This document shows positions 17,647-27,114 of a stretch of DNA of 64,000 nt, piece by piece; the stretch's first letter is position 1; every line of letters begins with the position of its first letter. Origin of the DNA: Chryseobacterium indologenes. Its GTDB lineage: Bacteria; Bacteroidota; Bacteroidia; Flavobacteriales; Weeksellaceae. Where the stretch lies: NCBI RefSeq assembly GCF_002025665.1, contig NZ_CP018786.1, forward strand, positions 3,782,001-3,846,000, in the 5' to 3' direction. The translations under genes and the position numbers were made by a program. The notes under the pieces are model-generated. The model did no database searches. It was not told the DNA's origin and worked only from the letters and a program-made list of their open reading frames with translations.

Positions 17647-19314
17647 TTAGTATCCTTTTGCTGCTTGGGCTTCTTTTAATTTTGGATTTAAATCCACCGC
17701 AGTTTGAGGGTAAGGGAATCTGTAAAATTTATCATTCCAAACTCTTGTTGCAACCTGTGCATTTGTTATATCATAAACTGTTTTCATTACATTGGGTGCA
17801 ATTTTCCATCTTCTGATATCATAGAATCTATGTCCCTCATTAGCTAATTCTATTCTTCTTTCATTTCTAATAATATTCCTCAATGTCTCCTTTGTCTGAG
17901 TTCTGCTAACTCCGGTCATACCCACTCTATTTCTGATTTTGTCTAATGCATCATAAATAGAGGCATCTGGCCCATAAAATTCATTTTTTGCTTCAGCATA
18001 AGTAAGCAATACTTCTGCATAGCGAATCAGCATAAAATTATTACTTGCATATAAGTTTTCATCTAATGAGTTATAGTCTGCCATTTTTTTATAGTTATAG
18101 CCAATTTTTGATGTATTGTTTCCTCCCTTGCCCCATGTGAACAGATGGTTCGTTCCAAAGCCTTTTAGATAGGACCAAGGACCATTTGGGTGCATAATAC
18201 TTGCATATAAACGGGTGTCTCTGTTTTTGAATTCGTCCAGATAGGTACCATTTGGATTTCCATTGTTATAGTTTACCGCTCTTGTATCATTAGAAGGAGG
18301 TGTAAATGTTGTTCCATCTTTTTTCCAATATGCATTTACCAAATCAATTGTTGGAGTGATAGAGCTCCATCCACTTTCTTCATTGGGCAATAGAAAAAGG
18401 GTCATGTAGTTGCTATATGTTCCTTTTGAATCTGGTACATACTGAGCTTCTAAAATTGATTCTATACTGCCCTCATTTTTAGCCCAGAATAATGCCTGAT
18501 AATTACTTAAGCCTTTGTAAAAATTATCTTTATCCGTGGTAGAAGTAAAGGTAACAAAGCTATCGTAGTCTGTACTTGTATCTACTGAAGCTGTATTGAA
18601 AAGCCCGTAAGTTCCAGAATTCATTATGAGTTGAGCAGCTTCATAAGCTTCTTTATATTTTCCTGTGTATAAATAGACCCTTGCCTTAAATGCTAATACG
18701 GCTCCTTTTGTTATTCTACCTTTATCTTGACCGGAGGTATAGATAGCTGGTAAATCATTTTCAATAGCATTTAATTCACTGGTTACAAAATTATCAATTT
18801 CAGTTTCAGAAACTGGTGTAAGAGAAGCCCCATCCAGTTCACCTGATTTCTGCACTAATGGAAGAGCTCCGAAACGCTGAGATAAATCAAAATAATTAAA
18901 AGCTTTTATAAATCTTGCTTCTGCAATATATCTTTTAGCAAGATCTTTGTCCATTGGAATTTTATCAATATTTTCTAAAAAGGTATTTACTCTTCTAATT
19001 GTCGTAAAATCATATCCGAAATCTGTAGAAGGGAGTATGTCTCCTGCAGAAGCATTTACTGCAGTTGTTTCCCAAGGATATTGAGCATATGAATTATCGG
19101 TATAACTATCGTTGTACAAACTGCTAAAAGCCGCGGAAGACATGTATGCATAAATACCATTGAGTGCCATGGTAGCATCTTTTTCAGTTTTCCAAAAGGT
19201 ATCTTGCGATATTTTGTCTTCCGGAAACCTATCTAAATTACAAGAACCAGTAACAATAGATAGAGTAATTGATAGCAATATAATTTTTATTTTTTTCATT
19301 TTTAGATATTTCAT
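17647..19314 (-). CDS. SusD/RagB glycan-binding lipoprotein
   Basis: A 555-residue outer-membrane lipoprotein with lipobox VTGSC near residue 25 and the SusD pattern: an N-terminal TPR-like part (RYIAEARFIKAFNYFDLSQRFG, AFKARVYLYTGKYKEAYEAA) and the C-terminal RIRRW-type region (IIRNERRIELANEGHRFYDIRRW). It forms the lid of the SusC transporter encoded just upstream (6-base gap) and captures glycans at the surface. It lies between susC and the GH31 gene, so its ligand is probably the GH31 substrate or product. Confidence 0.94.
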   Translation of the reverse strand: MKYLKMKKIKIILLSITLSIVTGSCNLDRFPEDKISQDTFWKTEKDATMALNGIYAYMSSAAFSSLYNDSYTDNSYAQYPWETTAVNASAGDILPSTDFGYDFTTIRRVNTFLENIDKIPMDKDLAKRYIAEARFIKAFNYFDLSQRFGALPLVQKSGELDGASLTPVSETEIDNFVTSELNAIENDLPAIYTSGQDKGRITKGAVLAFKARVYLYTGKYKEAYEAAQLIMNSGTYGLFNTASVDTSTDYDSFVTFTSTTDKDNFYKGLSNYQALFWAKNEGSIESILEAQYVPDSKGTYSNYMTLFLLPNEESGWSSITPTIDLVNAYWKKDGTTFTPPSNDTRAVNYNNGNPNGTYLDEFKNRDTRLYASIMHPNGPWSYLKGFGTNHLFTWGKGGNNTSKIGYNYKKMADYNSLDENLYASNNFMLIRYAEVLLTYAEAKNEFYGPDASIYDALDKIRNRVGMTGVSRTQTKETLRNIIRNERRIELANEGHRFYDIRRWKIAPNVMKTVYDITNAQVATRVWNDKFYRFPYPQTAVDLNPKLKEAQAAKGY

Positions 19315-19320
19315 GTTAAG

Positions 19321-22212
19321 TTAAAAGGTTGCATTTATACCAAACGATACGGTTTTTAAATTCGGATATGTAGCACGGGCACTAGCCATTTCAGGATCAA
19401 AATCTTTCACCCTTTTGTCTCCTCTCAGCGTAAAGTAATTTTCTAAGTTTGTATATATTCTGAATTTTTTCAATCCTATGCGGTTAACTACTTCCTGAGG
19501 AAGAGAATATCCTAAAGTAACAGACTTGATTCTGAAGTAACTTGCATTAAAAAGCCAAAAATCTGAAGTAACACCTATATTCTGAGTTCCTCCTCCAGCC
19601 GGCAACACTCTATGGTACAAAGCATTAGGGTTTGGGTTTTCAGGAGTCCATCTGTTATCTAAAACATATTGCTTTACCCCTGCACCATTGAAAAATGCCT
19701 GAGAGGATTCTTTATCCAGATATACCTGAACATTCGCTACCCCTTGCCCCACTACACTGAGATCAAAATTTTTATATCTACCTCCTATGCTTAAACCATA
19801 CGTAAAACTGGGAACATCATTTCCTATTACCGTTCTATCGTTTTCATTAACAACTCCATCTCCATTAATATCTACATACTTTATATCGCCAGGCTGAGAG
19901 GAACTGTATAATTTGGGATAATTATTATTAATATCTTCCTGGGTCAAGAGACCAGCAGTTTTATATCCGTAGAAATCACCAATTGAACCTCCTACCTGTG
20001 CTATCCAATAGTCATTGTATAGAGGTTTGCTATTGACAAGGGAAAGGATATTATTTTGGTTTTTAGCAAAATTAGCATTGATGTAAAAGTCTCCGTTTTC
20101 AAAATTTTTATTGTAACCCAAAGTAACTTCTATCCCTTTATTTTGTACGTCACCCGCATTAATTGGTGGTGTTTCGTTTTTGTCTGGATCACTGTCTATG
20201 AGTACACCTGTTTCATATGGTAATTGATTTTTCATTAAAGCACCTTTTGTAAGGCGGTTATATAAATCTACTGAGAAAGTGAAAGTATTGCTGAATAAAG
20301 ATCCGTCCAGACCTATATTTTTGGTAACAATTTTTTCCCAACCTATATCAGAAAAACCAAGTCTGCCTGGTACCACTATCCCTACTATAGCATTTCCCAG
20401 AACTGAAGAACCATTATTCATATAGGTCTGACTATCATAATAACCAATAGTATTAATAGATCCGGCACTACCATAAGAACCTCTCAATTTCAGGGTATTA
20501 ATAAAATTCAGGCTTTTAATAAAATTTTCTTTATCTAACCTCCAGGAAGCCATAACTGCCGGAAAATAGCCCCACCTGTTTTCTTTAGCAAAACGCGAAG
20601 ATGCATCTGCCCTTATAATACCTTCTAGAAAATATTTTTCCTGATAATTATAATTGATACGGGCGAAAGCAGACTGGAAAGCATATTGCTGAGTATTAGA
20701 TTTCAGTTCATCTAAGGTTCCGTCAAGAGTACTTAGAGCACTTAAAGAATGCAATCCATCTTTTGGTATATTAGATTTTTTACCTTCTATTGTTCTATTG
20801 GTATAGTCCTCATAAGAAGCACCTCCCAAAACTTTAAAATAATGTGATGATATATTTTTTTCATAGCTAATCAGGACCTGAGTATTGAGTAATTCATCAG
20901 TTTCCCATTTTTCTTGATAGTTGTTAACTGCTCTCGCAGTTGCACTAATAGGAGCTTTCGTTAAAAAATTGTACACAGGGTTTAGTGTATTTATAAAAGA
21001 ACCTGAGCGGTAATTCCAGTTGGAATAGCTGATTTGAGCATCTATATTTAATCCTTTTACAGGAACGTAGTTTGCAGATAATGCTCCCATAAATTTTTGA
21101 TCATTTGATTTAGAATCTCCACCTTCTATGTTATTTCTTACGGGGTTGGTATTTGCAAATGTATTATCTACTTTACCCGCATTCATAGATCCCCACCATC
21201 CATTGGATTGTCTTACCGCCATGGTAGGGGATATTCTTGCCAATTCTATCGTATTAATACCACCTCCCTGATCATTGATCATTTGTTTAATAAATGATAT
21301 ATTAGAATTTACTGTAAGTTTATCACTTAATTTAGAGGATGTATTTGTTCTAAAAGAATACCTCTCCATACCTTTTGTAGGGGACAGAGATTCCTGTTTC
21401 AAATACCCTAAACTTGCAAAATAACGAGTTTTATCTCCACCAGCTACATTAATCTCATTATTAAGCACATTGGCCATTTTTCTGTAAGTTTCTTTATACC
21501 AGTCTGTGTTAGGGTATCTGTCTAAATCTGTACCTGCAGCTGTAAGGTCTATTTGCTCTTGCTTGTACTGAGAAAAATGACCAACATTATTATTAGCATT
21601 ATAATATGCTTCATTTTTTAGTTTCATATATCCAACAGCATCTACGTATTTAGGTAAATAAGTGGGAGTCTGATAGGCATTATACATATTATAACTTATA
21701 CTCATCTTACCTCCACCACCTTTTTTGGTCTCGACAAGAACTACTCCGTAGCCAGCTCTTGTACCATAGATAGCTGCTGAAGCATCTTTTAATATGCTTA
21801 TATTTTCTACATCAGCCGGACTTAGCCTGGAAAAGTCTGCAGCACTTGAGAGAATACCATCTATAATATAAAGTGGTGAATTACCTGCAACACTCCTTCC
21901 CCTTACATTTAAGTTTGGAACAGACCCTACATCTCCTAAAGAAGATTTAATTGTAACTCCGGGTAAAGCACCTTGTATACTGGCGGTTAAACTTGTTGTT
22001 GGGCGATCCTGTAGTATCCTTTTGTCAACAGAAGCTATAGATCCGGAAACAGTTCCTTTTTTCTGTTTTCCATATCCTACTAAAACAACTTCTTCCACGT
22101 TTTTTACTTTCTTCATGATAGTGTCCGAAGGTTTGTTTTTAGTTTCTTGTGCATGTACTAATGATACAGAGGACATTAGGACTGCACTCAAAATAATCTT
22201 TTTTTTCTTCAT
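19321..22212 (-). CDS. SusC/RagA TonB-dependent outer-membrane transporter
   Basis: A 963-residue TonB-dependent receptor. Signal peptide about 1-21 (VSLVHA-QE), TonB box region VEEVVLVGYGKQKK, plug domain with the SusC signature (VRGRSVAGNSPLYIIDGI, ISILKDASAAIYGTRAGYGVVLV), then a beta-barrel ending in VSFGINATF. The N-terminal carboxypeptidase-regulatory-like domain common in SusC is missing. It is the first gene of susC-susD-GH31. Its promoter carries the best copy of the 41-bp operator (22364-22404), tying glycan uptake to the galactose regulon. Confidence 0.95.
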   Translation of the reverse strand: MKKKKIILSAVLMSSVSLVHAQETKNKPSDTIMKKVKNVEEVVLVGYGKQKKGTVSGSIASVDKRILQDRPTTSLTASIQGALPGVTIKSSLGDVGSVPNLNVRGRSVAGNSPLYIIDGILSSAADFSRLSPADVENISILKDASAAIYGTRAGYGVVLVETKKGGGGKMSISYNMYNAYQTPTYLPKYVDAVGYMKLKNEAYYNANNNVGHFSQYKQEQIDLTAAGTDLDRYPNTDWYKETYRKMANVLNNEINVAGGDKTRYFASLGYLKQESLSPTKGMERYSFRTNTSSKLSDKLTVNSNISFIKQMINDQGGGINTIELARISPTMAVRQSNGWWGSMNAGKVDNTFANTNPVRNNIEGGDSKSNDQKFMGALSANYVPVKGLNIDAQISYSNWNYRSGSFINTLNPVYNFLTKAPISATARAVNNYQEKWETDELLNTQVLISYEKNISSHYFKVLGGASYEDYTNRTIEGKKSNIPKDGLHSLSALSTLDGTLDELKSNTQQYAFQSAFARINYNYQEKYFLEGIIRADASSRFAKENRWGYFPAVMASWRLDKENFIKSLNFINTLKLRGSYGSAGSINTIGYYDSQTYMNNGSSVLGNAIVGIVVPGRLGFSDIGWEKIVTKNIGLDGSLFSNTFTFSVDLYNRLTKGALMKNQLPYETGVLIDSDPDKNETPPINAGDVQNKGIEVTLGYNKNFENGDFYINANFAKNQNNILSLVNSKPLYNDYWIAQVGGSIGDFYGYKTAGLLTQEDINNNYPKLYSSSQPGDIKYVDINGDGVVNENDRTVIGNDVPSFTYGLSIGGRYKNFDLSVVGQGVANVQVYLDKESSQAFFNGAGVKQYVLDNRWTPENPNPNALYHRVLPAGGGTQNIGVTSDFWLFNASYFRIKSVTLGYSLPQEVVNRIGLKKFRIYTNLENYFTLRGDKRVKDFDPEMASARATYPNLKTVSFGINATF

Positions 22213-22336
22213 GTTTTTAACTTTTATGGGAATATTATTCTATCTAAGGGGAAATTATTTTCTAACTAGTTGTTTGTTTTATTTTCCTTTGCATGAGGGA
22301 AACCATCTGTTACTAAAACATTAACTATTTGTTACC

Positions 22337-22344
22337 CAAATGTA
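22337..22344 (-). promoter_or_regulatory. -7 box of the susC-susD-GH31 operon
   Basis: Minus-strand TACATTTG (TAnnTTTG), 19 bases from the operator at 22364-22404. The susC start codon is about 124 bases downstream. Confidence 0.65.
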
Positions 22345-22363
22345 TATTTTTACTTTACACCTC

Positions 22364-22404
22364 CATACTGGTAACCACCAGTTTTTAACCCTTTACCACC
22401 AGTT
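22364..22404 (-). promoter_or_regulatory. 41-bp operator, copy 3 (susC promoter)
   Basis: Plus strand reads CATACTGG, TAACCACC, AGTTTTTA, ACCCTTTA, CCACCAGTT. It includes a perfect palindrome ACTGGT-AACC-ACCAGT (22367-22382) plus the second half-site TTTACCACCAGTT. It is nearly identical to copy 1, 12 kb away, although the flanking sequences differ. Confidence 0.78.
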
Positions 22405-23099
22405 TGGAAATGATTAGAATATGTCTTGTTAAAAAGACTTCTGTAAATTGATGATGGTTGACAAACTTAATTCCTGCTTTTTACTTAAAAAAAACAAACC
22501 CAACACATTGATAACCTAAACAATAACAGTGTTCTTATTTTATTTTCAGTAGATCAACGATCAAATATTAATGCTAATTTTTAAAGGTTAAAAAATGTCC
22601 ATTAAACAAGTTTTGGAATTAATTTTCAAACTTTTCAGGCAACATTTCTCACGCAAAAAATATGTTTTACTAGCTTCTGTTTTGTGTTTTTAATAATGAA
22701 TAATACGCCAAAGAACGTTGAAGGATATCTTCAGCATCAGTGGCTTTACAACTTTTTTGGATTGCAAGAAAAAGAATTGTGAATAAGTTTAGAAAGGCCA
22801 AGACCATCATTAATTACTTCAATAAGATATACAACAAGGTGTATCTAAATTAGATTTATAGATTTTGTATTGGTGAAGAATTACTTCCTATCAAAGCATG
22901 GAATAGAGTGCAAAGAATTTCGATTATAACTACCCAATAACTTTGCAAATTGTCTAAAACTTCTGCAATATATCCTTGAAATATAGACGTAATGACACCT
23001 TTCACAAACCTTTAGGAAGTGAAACTTGTTATGCATCATTTACGGTATTTACCAGAACTTGTGTTTTTCTGTTTACCCTGTTTATTGAATTTTAATTTT
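22405..23099. other. Long intergenic region, possible gene remnants
   Basis: About 700 bases without a credible complete gene. Short open stretches occur, such as an ATG frame from 22697 that codes MNNTPKNVEGYLQHQW and stops after 28 codons, and a lysine-rich frame around 22780-22854 ending in IYNKVYLN. They could be the decayed remains of a gene, perhaps a transposase, but I could not match them to a family. No inverted terminal repeats were found. Confidence 0.35.
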
Positions 23100-25028
23100 T
23101 TAGAATTTCCACCTTACAAAAGCTTCCATGGCAGCATAAGTAGCAAGCCCCATTTTATGATAGGTCTCTGCTGTTTCTTTGTTTCTTTCTTCAGCTCTTT
23201 GCCAGAATTCTCTCATGTCTGTTCCCTGGAATACGACTCCGTCTTTTTGAGATTGATGCTTGAAAATTCCATAGCGTTTCTCCAAAATCTGGTCCGGGCT
23301 TAATGGAACTGCCATTTCTATTTCTTCTATAGACCATTCTTTCCATGCTCCTCTATATAGCCATAACCAACAATCTTTCATGTATTCCTTTGATTTTAAA
23401 TTTTTAACAGATTCAAAAACAGCATCTAAACATACTTTGTGTGTTCCATGAGGATCTGCTAAATCACCAGCTGCATATATTTGATGTGGTTTTACCCGGT
23501 CGATTATATCTGTTACAATTTCTATATCTTCTGTACTCAATGGTTTTTTTTCTATTCTGCCTGTCTCATAGAAGGGCATTTCCAAAAAATGAATCTGGCT
23601 GTCTGGTATTCCCACGTAATAACAAGTAGATTTTGCTTCTCCTTTTCTTATTAACCCCTTTATATGTCTTACTTCAGGAATGTCTACATCACTATTTTTC
23701 TTATTTTGCAAAAACTTGATGGCTTTGTCAAAAATCTTTTGGGCTGCATTATTTTCAATGCCAAACATTTCGTTGTAATCACATACAAAATTTGCAAACC
23801 GCAATGCTTCAGAATCTGCTACGGCTATATTTCCGGAGGTTTGATAAGCAACGTGAACCTCGTGCCCTTGTTGATGCAGCCTTATGAAAGTTCCGCCCAT
23901 ACTAATAATATCATCATCCGGATGTGGACTGAATATAAGAACTCTTTTCTTCGCCGGAGCTTTCCTTTCTGGCCTATTGCTATCATCTGCTCCTGGTTTA
24001 CCTCCTGGCCATCCCGTTATGGTATGTTGTAATTTATTGAAAATTTGAATATTGATATTGTAGGCTGGTCCTTTATCTGCCAACAGATCGCTCATTCCGT
24101 TTTCTATATAATCCGAATCGGTAAGCATCAATATTGGTTTTTTTATTTTTTGGGCTAACCCCAAAACTGCTTTTCGGATTAATGTATCAGTCCATTCTAT
24201 TTTTTCCACCAGCCATGGAGTATTAATTCGGGTAAGTTTATGAGCTGCTGCCTGATCTAATACAAAAGTAGCGTTTTTGTGTTCCTGCAAATAAGAGGCT
24301 GGTACCAGATTGGTAACTGGGCCTTCTACAGACTCTTTTATAATATTTGATTTAGATTCACCCCAGGCTAGTAGTATTACTCTTTTCGCTTCCATTATTT
24401 TCTTCACCCCCAATGTAATAGCTGTTCTGGGAGTATTTGACAGTCCTAAAAATTCATTGCTTGCTGCTACTCTTGTGATATGGTCTAAAGCTACAAGACG
24501 GGTTTTGGAATTTTGTAGGGACCCCGATTCATTAAATCCAATATGACCATTACCACCAATACCCAGAATCTGCAAATCTATCCCTCCCAAGGCTTCTATT
24601 TTAAGTTCATATTCTGTACAATAATCTGCTATTTCTTCTTTGGATAATATTCCGTCAGGAATGTGATAATTTTCAGGAAGAATATCTACTTTATCAAACA
24701 ATAACTCTTTCATAAAACGAACATAACTATGTACAGAATCTGGTTCCATAGGATAATATTCGTCAAGGTTGAAAGTAATTACGTTTTTGAAACTCAGACC
24801 TTCTTCTCTGTGCATTCGCACCAGTTCGGCGTATAAGCTCTTGGGTGAGGAACCTGTAGCCAACCCTAAAATACAAGGCTGCTTTTGAGACTGTTTTACA
24901 CGTATAAGGTCAGAAATTTCTTTTGCTACAGATTTTGAAGCAGAAAGCGAATCTGTGAAGATAACTGTTTCTATCTTTTCAAATCTTTTTTCAAATCCTG
25001 TGGAGAAATCTATTGTGCTTTTCAACAT
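23100..25028 (-). CDS. nagB: Glucosamine-6-phosphate deaminase fused to LmbE/PIG-L deacetylase-like domain
   Basis: A 642-residue two-domain protein. Residues about 20-290 are NagB-like: LGLATGSSPKSLYAELVR, FNLDEYYPMEPDSVHSYVRFM with the catalytic Asp, and ILGIGGNGHIGFNESG with the active-site His. After a linker with KPGADDSNRPERKAPAKKR, residues about 365-620 form a LmbE/PIG-L domain with the zinc motif FSPHPDDDI and a distal DPHGTHKVC. NagB converts glucosamine-6-phosphate to fructose-6-phosphate and ammonia; LmbE proteins often deacetylate N-acetylglucosaminyl groups. This fusion is familiar in Bacteroidetes, but the role of the second domain is uncertain. It suits a locus that degrades amino-sugar glycans. 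Confidence 0.88.
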   Translation of the reverse strand: MLKSTIDFSTGFEKRFEKIETVIFTDSLSASKSVAKEISDLIRVKQSQKQPCILGLATGSSPKSLYAELVRMHREEGLSFKNVITFNLDEYYPMEPDSVHSYVRFMKELLFDKVDILPENYHIPDGILSKEEIADYCTEYELKIEALGGIDLQILGIGGNGHIGFNESGSLQNSKTRLVALDHITRVAASNEFLGLSNTPRTAITLGVKKIMEAKRVILLAWGESKSNIIKESVEGPVTNLVPASYLQEHKNATFVLDQAAAHKLTRINTPWLVEKIEWTDTLIRKAVLGLAQKIKKPILMLTDSDYIENGMSDLLADKGPAYNINIQIFNKLQHTITGWPGGKPGADDSNRPERKAPAKKRVLIFSPHPDDDIISMGGTFIRLHQQGHEVHVAYQTSGNIAVADSEALRFANFVCDYNEMFGIENNAAQKIFDKAIKFLQNKKNSDVDIPEVRHIKGLIRKGEAKSTCYYVGIPDSQIHFLEMPFYETGRIEKKPLSTEDIEIVTDIIDRVKPHQIYAAGDLADPHGTHKVCLDAVFESVKNLKSKEYMKDCWLWLYRGAWKEWSIEEIEMAVPLSPDQILEKRYGIFKHQSQKDGVVFQGTDMREFWQRAEERNKETAETYHKMGLATYAAMEAFVRWKF

Positions 25029-25129
25029 ATTGATTTGGTTTTGGTAAGTATTAAAATTAAATTTTTATATAGAATTTTTATTTCTAAATTTTCAATTATT
25101 TATTTTTTTTAGTTAAAAGACTACTATTC

Positions 25130-26056
25130 TTACCCTTCACTATTTCTTCTATCATAATATTCTATTGTTTCTAATAATGCCTGGTCTAAAGAATAAAGAG
25201 GTTTAAATCCTAATTGTTGAAACTTGGAAGGATCAGCTGTAGAATGCTTAATATCTCCTGCCCGTTCTTCGAAAAAAACAATTGGTGATTTTGAATTAAT
25301 AATTTCAATAATCTTTATAGCAAGCTCAATAATAGAAGTACTCTGTCCTAAAGCAATATTATAAACGGAAACTCCTTTTTCTGATGCAAAAATATTAGCA
25401 CGAACTATATCTTTTACATAAATGAAATCTCTGGTTTGATGTCCATCTCCATAAATAATAATCGGTTCATTTTTTAATGCTTTATTTATAAAAATGGGAA
25501 CGGCAGCTGCATAGGCAGACTCAGGGTTTTGTCTCGAACCAAAAACATTAAAATATCTCAATGAAACAGTGGGTATTTGCCATTGTTTTTGATACATGTC
25601 CAGGTAATATTCTCCATCCAATTTAGTAATGGCATAAGGAGTCATAGGTTTTGGAACCATGCTTTCTATTTTAGGAAGAATAGGATCATCTCCATAATTA
25701 GCAGCAGAGCTTGATAAAATAACCTTACAGCCATAATTATTTTTAGCAGCTTCCAAAACATTAATTGTTCCATGTGTATTGATATCTATACACTCTGAAA
25801 TATTGATTAAAGACTCTGGTACGCTTACTAATGCTGCAAGATGAAAAATAGCTGTGGTTTCCTGTGCACATTTAAAAAGAAGGTTTTTATCTCTGATATC
25901 TCCATTGATAAATTCAACATCTAATCCTTCCAGATTTTTTTTAATTCCTGTTCTTAAATTATCTAATACGATAACATGATGCCCATTTTTTGATAGTTCC
26001 TCAGCAATATGGCTTCCGATGAATCCTGCTCCACCTGTAATGAGATATTTTTTCAT
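25130..26056 (-). CDS. NAD-dependent sugar epimerase, GalE-like
   Basis: A 308-residue extended SDR protein. It has the Rossmann glycine motif TGGAGFIGSHIAEEL, the acidic Asp of VLDNLRTG that selects NAD, the catalytic YAITK (Tyr-xxx-Lys), SLRYFNVFGSRQNP, and a C-terminal KHSTADPSKFQQLGF typical of UDP-hexose 4-epimerases. UDP-galactose/UDP-glucose interconversion would complete the Leloir pathway begun by galKT, and UDP-GalNAc/UDP-GlcNAc is an alternative because the short, archaeal-like GalE/WbpP group is mixed. It lies 101 bases upstream of the nagB fusion on the same strand. No operator copy was seen near it. Confidence 0.85.
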   Translation of the reverse strand: MKKYLITGGAGFIGSHIAEELSKNGHHVIVLDNLRTGIKKNLEGLDVEFINGDIRDKNLLFKCAQETTAIFHLAALVSVPESLINISECIDINTHGTINVLEAAKNNYGCKVILSSSAANYGDDPILPKIESMVPKPMTPYAITKLDGEYYLDMYQKQWQIPTVSLRYFNVFGSRQNPESAYAAAVPIFINKALKNEPIIIYGDGHQTRDFIYVKDIVRANIFASEKGVSVYNIALGQSTSIIELAIKIIEIINSKSPIVFFEERAGDIKHSTADPSKFQQLGFKPLYSLDQALLETIEYYDRRNSEG

Positions 26057-26199
26057 AAATCAAATAATCATTTCATTATATTATTGCTCTGAGCTATCTA
26101 TAGGTTTTAACTAACTGTTTTTGGTATAGGATAGCGTAGGCCATTTCTAATAAGTACTCGTTAAGGAAATAGGATAAAAGGACTGGTTACAATGCCAGA

Positions 26200-27114
26200 T
26201 TATTCCCATAAATTCTCCGGATACAGCTTCTTCATTCTTAATTCTGAAATCCTTTTTTGTACAATTTCTTTATCTTCAGGATAGGTAACTCCAAACCACC
26301 TGTCATTAGATTTCAATAATTTTACGTTAACTTTTCCGGATGCTATACTGTCGGCAACCAAAGTTGGCAAATAGTATTCTGCTTTTAAACTCTCTTTATT
26401 TTTCTCTAAAAAACGCTTAAAAGAATCATTGCCAAATTCAAAACACCTGGGTGTGAACCCCCAAAAATTCATAGATACTGTTACCTCCTCTTCAATTGTT
26501 GTAAAACTCTCGTCTTCTTCTTTGTACCTTAGCCCGTTTTCACTTTTCTCTATATATGTTCTTTCAGTTACATTTAATAAGTTTCCATTACAATCTACAT
26601 CACATACTCCTCGGGAAACATAACCATGATCAGAAACTGTATTCTTCAGTAAATAGCCTATCATACTAAAATTATAAGAGTTAATGTCTGTTTTTTTAAG
26701 AAAATCATACATCACCATAAAGGCATCTCTTCCATAAAAATCATCAGCATTAATAATGGCGAAGTTTTCGTGTACCACATCTTTAGTAAGCAGTAAGGCA
26801 TGCCCTGTTCCCCAGGGTTTGATACGTTCTGCATTTAGATATTTCAGAGGGACACTATCAATCTCCTGATACACATATTCTATCTCAGCTTTTCCTTTTA
26901 TTTTTTTTTCTATTAATGACTTAAATTCAATTTCAAAACTTTTACGAATAATGAAAACAAACTTCTTAAAACCAGCCTGCAATGCATCATATAAAGAAAA
27001 ATCTATAATTGTATCTCCCTGTGGAGTAAATATATCTAACTGTTTAAGACCTCCATATCTGCTGCCCATTCCGGCTGCTAAAACGATGAGTGTAGGATGG
27101 TGATTTGTATTCAT
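26200..27114 (-). CDS. Sugar-1-phosphate nucleotidyltransferase
   Basis: A 304-residue cytoplasmic nucleotidyltransferase of the GT-A fold. The N-terminal activation loop is VLAAGMGSRYGGLKQLD, followed by IDFSLYDALQAGFKKFVF, and a metal/nucleotide-binding site INADDFYGRDAF. Such enzymes join NTP and a sugar-1-phosphate to make an NDP-sugar. Its position upstream of an epimerase and a NagB-type deaminase, in a galactoside locus, suggests a UDP-sugar pyrophosphorylase that recycles UDP-glucose or activates a hexosamine-1-phosphate. The exact sugar and base are not evident. A possible promoter (TATTTTTG at 27273-27266) precedes it. Confidence 0.82.
   Translation of the reverse strand: MNTNHHPTLIVLAAGMGSRYGGLKQLDIFTPQGDTIIDFSLYDALQAGFKKFVFIIRKSFEIEFKSLIEKKIKGKAEIEYVYQEIDSVPLKYLNAERIKPWGTGHALLLTKDVVHENFAIINADDFYGRDAFMVMYDFLKKTDINSYNFSMIGYLLKNTVSDHGYVSRGVCDVDCNGNLLNVTERTYIEKSENGLRYKEEDESFTTIEEEVTVSMNFWGFTPRCFEFGNDSFKRFLEKNKESLKAEYYLPTLVADSIASGKVNVKLLKSNDRWFGVTYPEDKEIVQKRISELRMKKLYPENLWE

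Noticed and set aside
22697..22854. Possible transposase remnant
   Set aside because: No DDE or other diagnostic motif, no inverted repeats and no target duplication. Kept only as an uncertain intergenic note.
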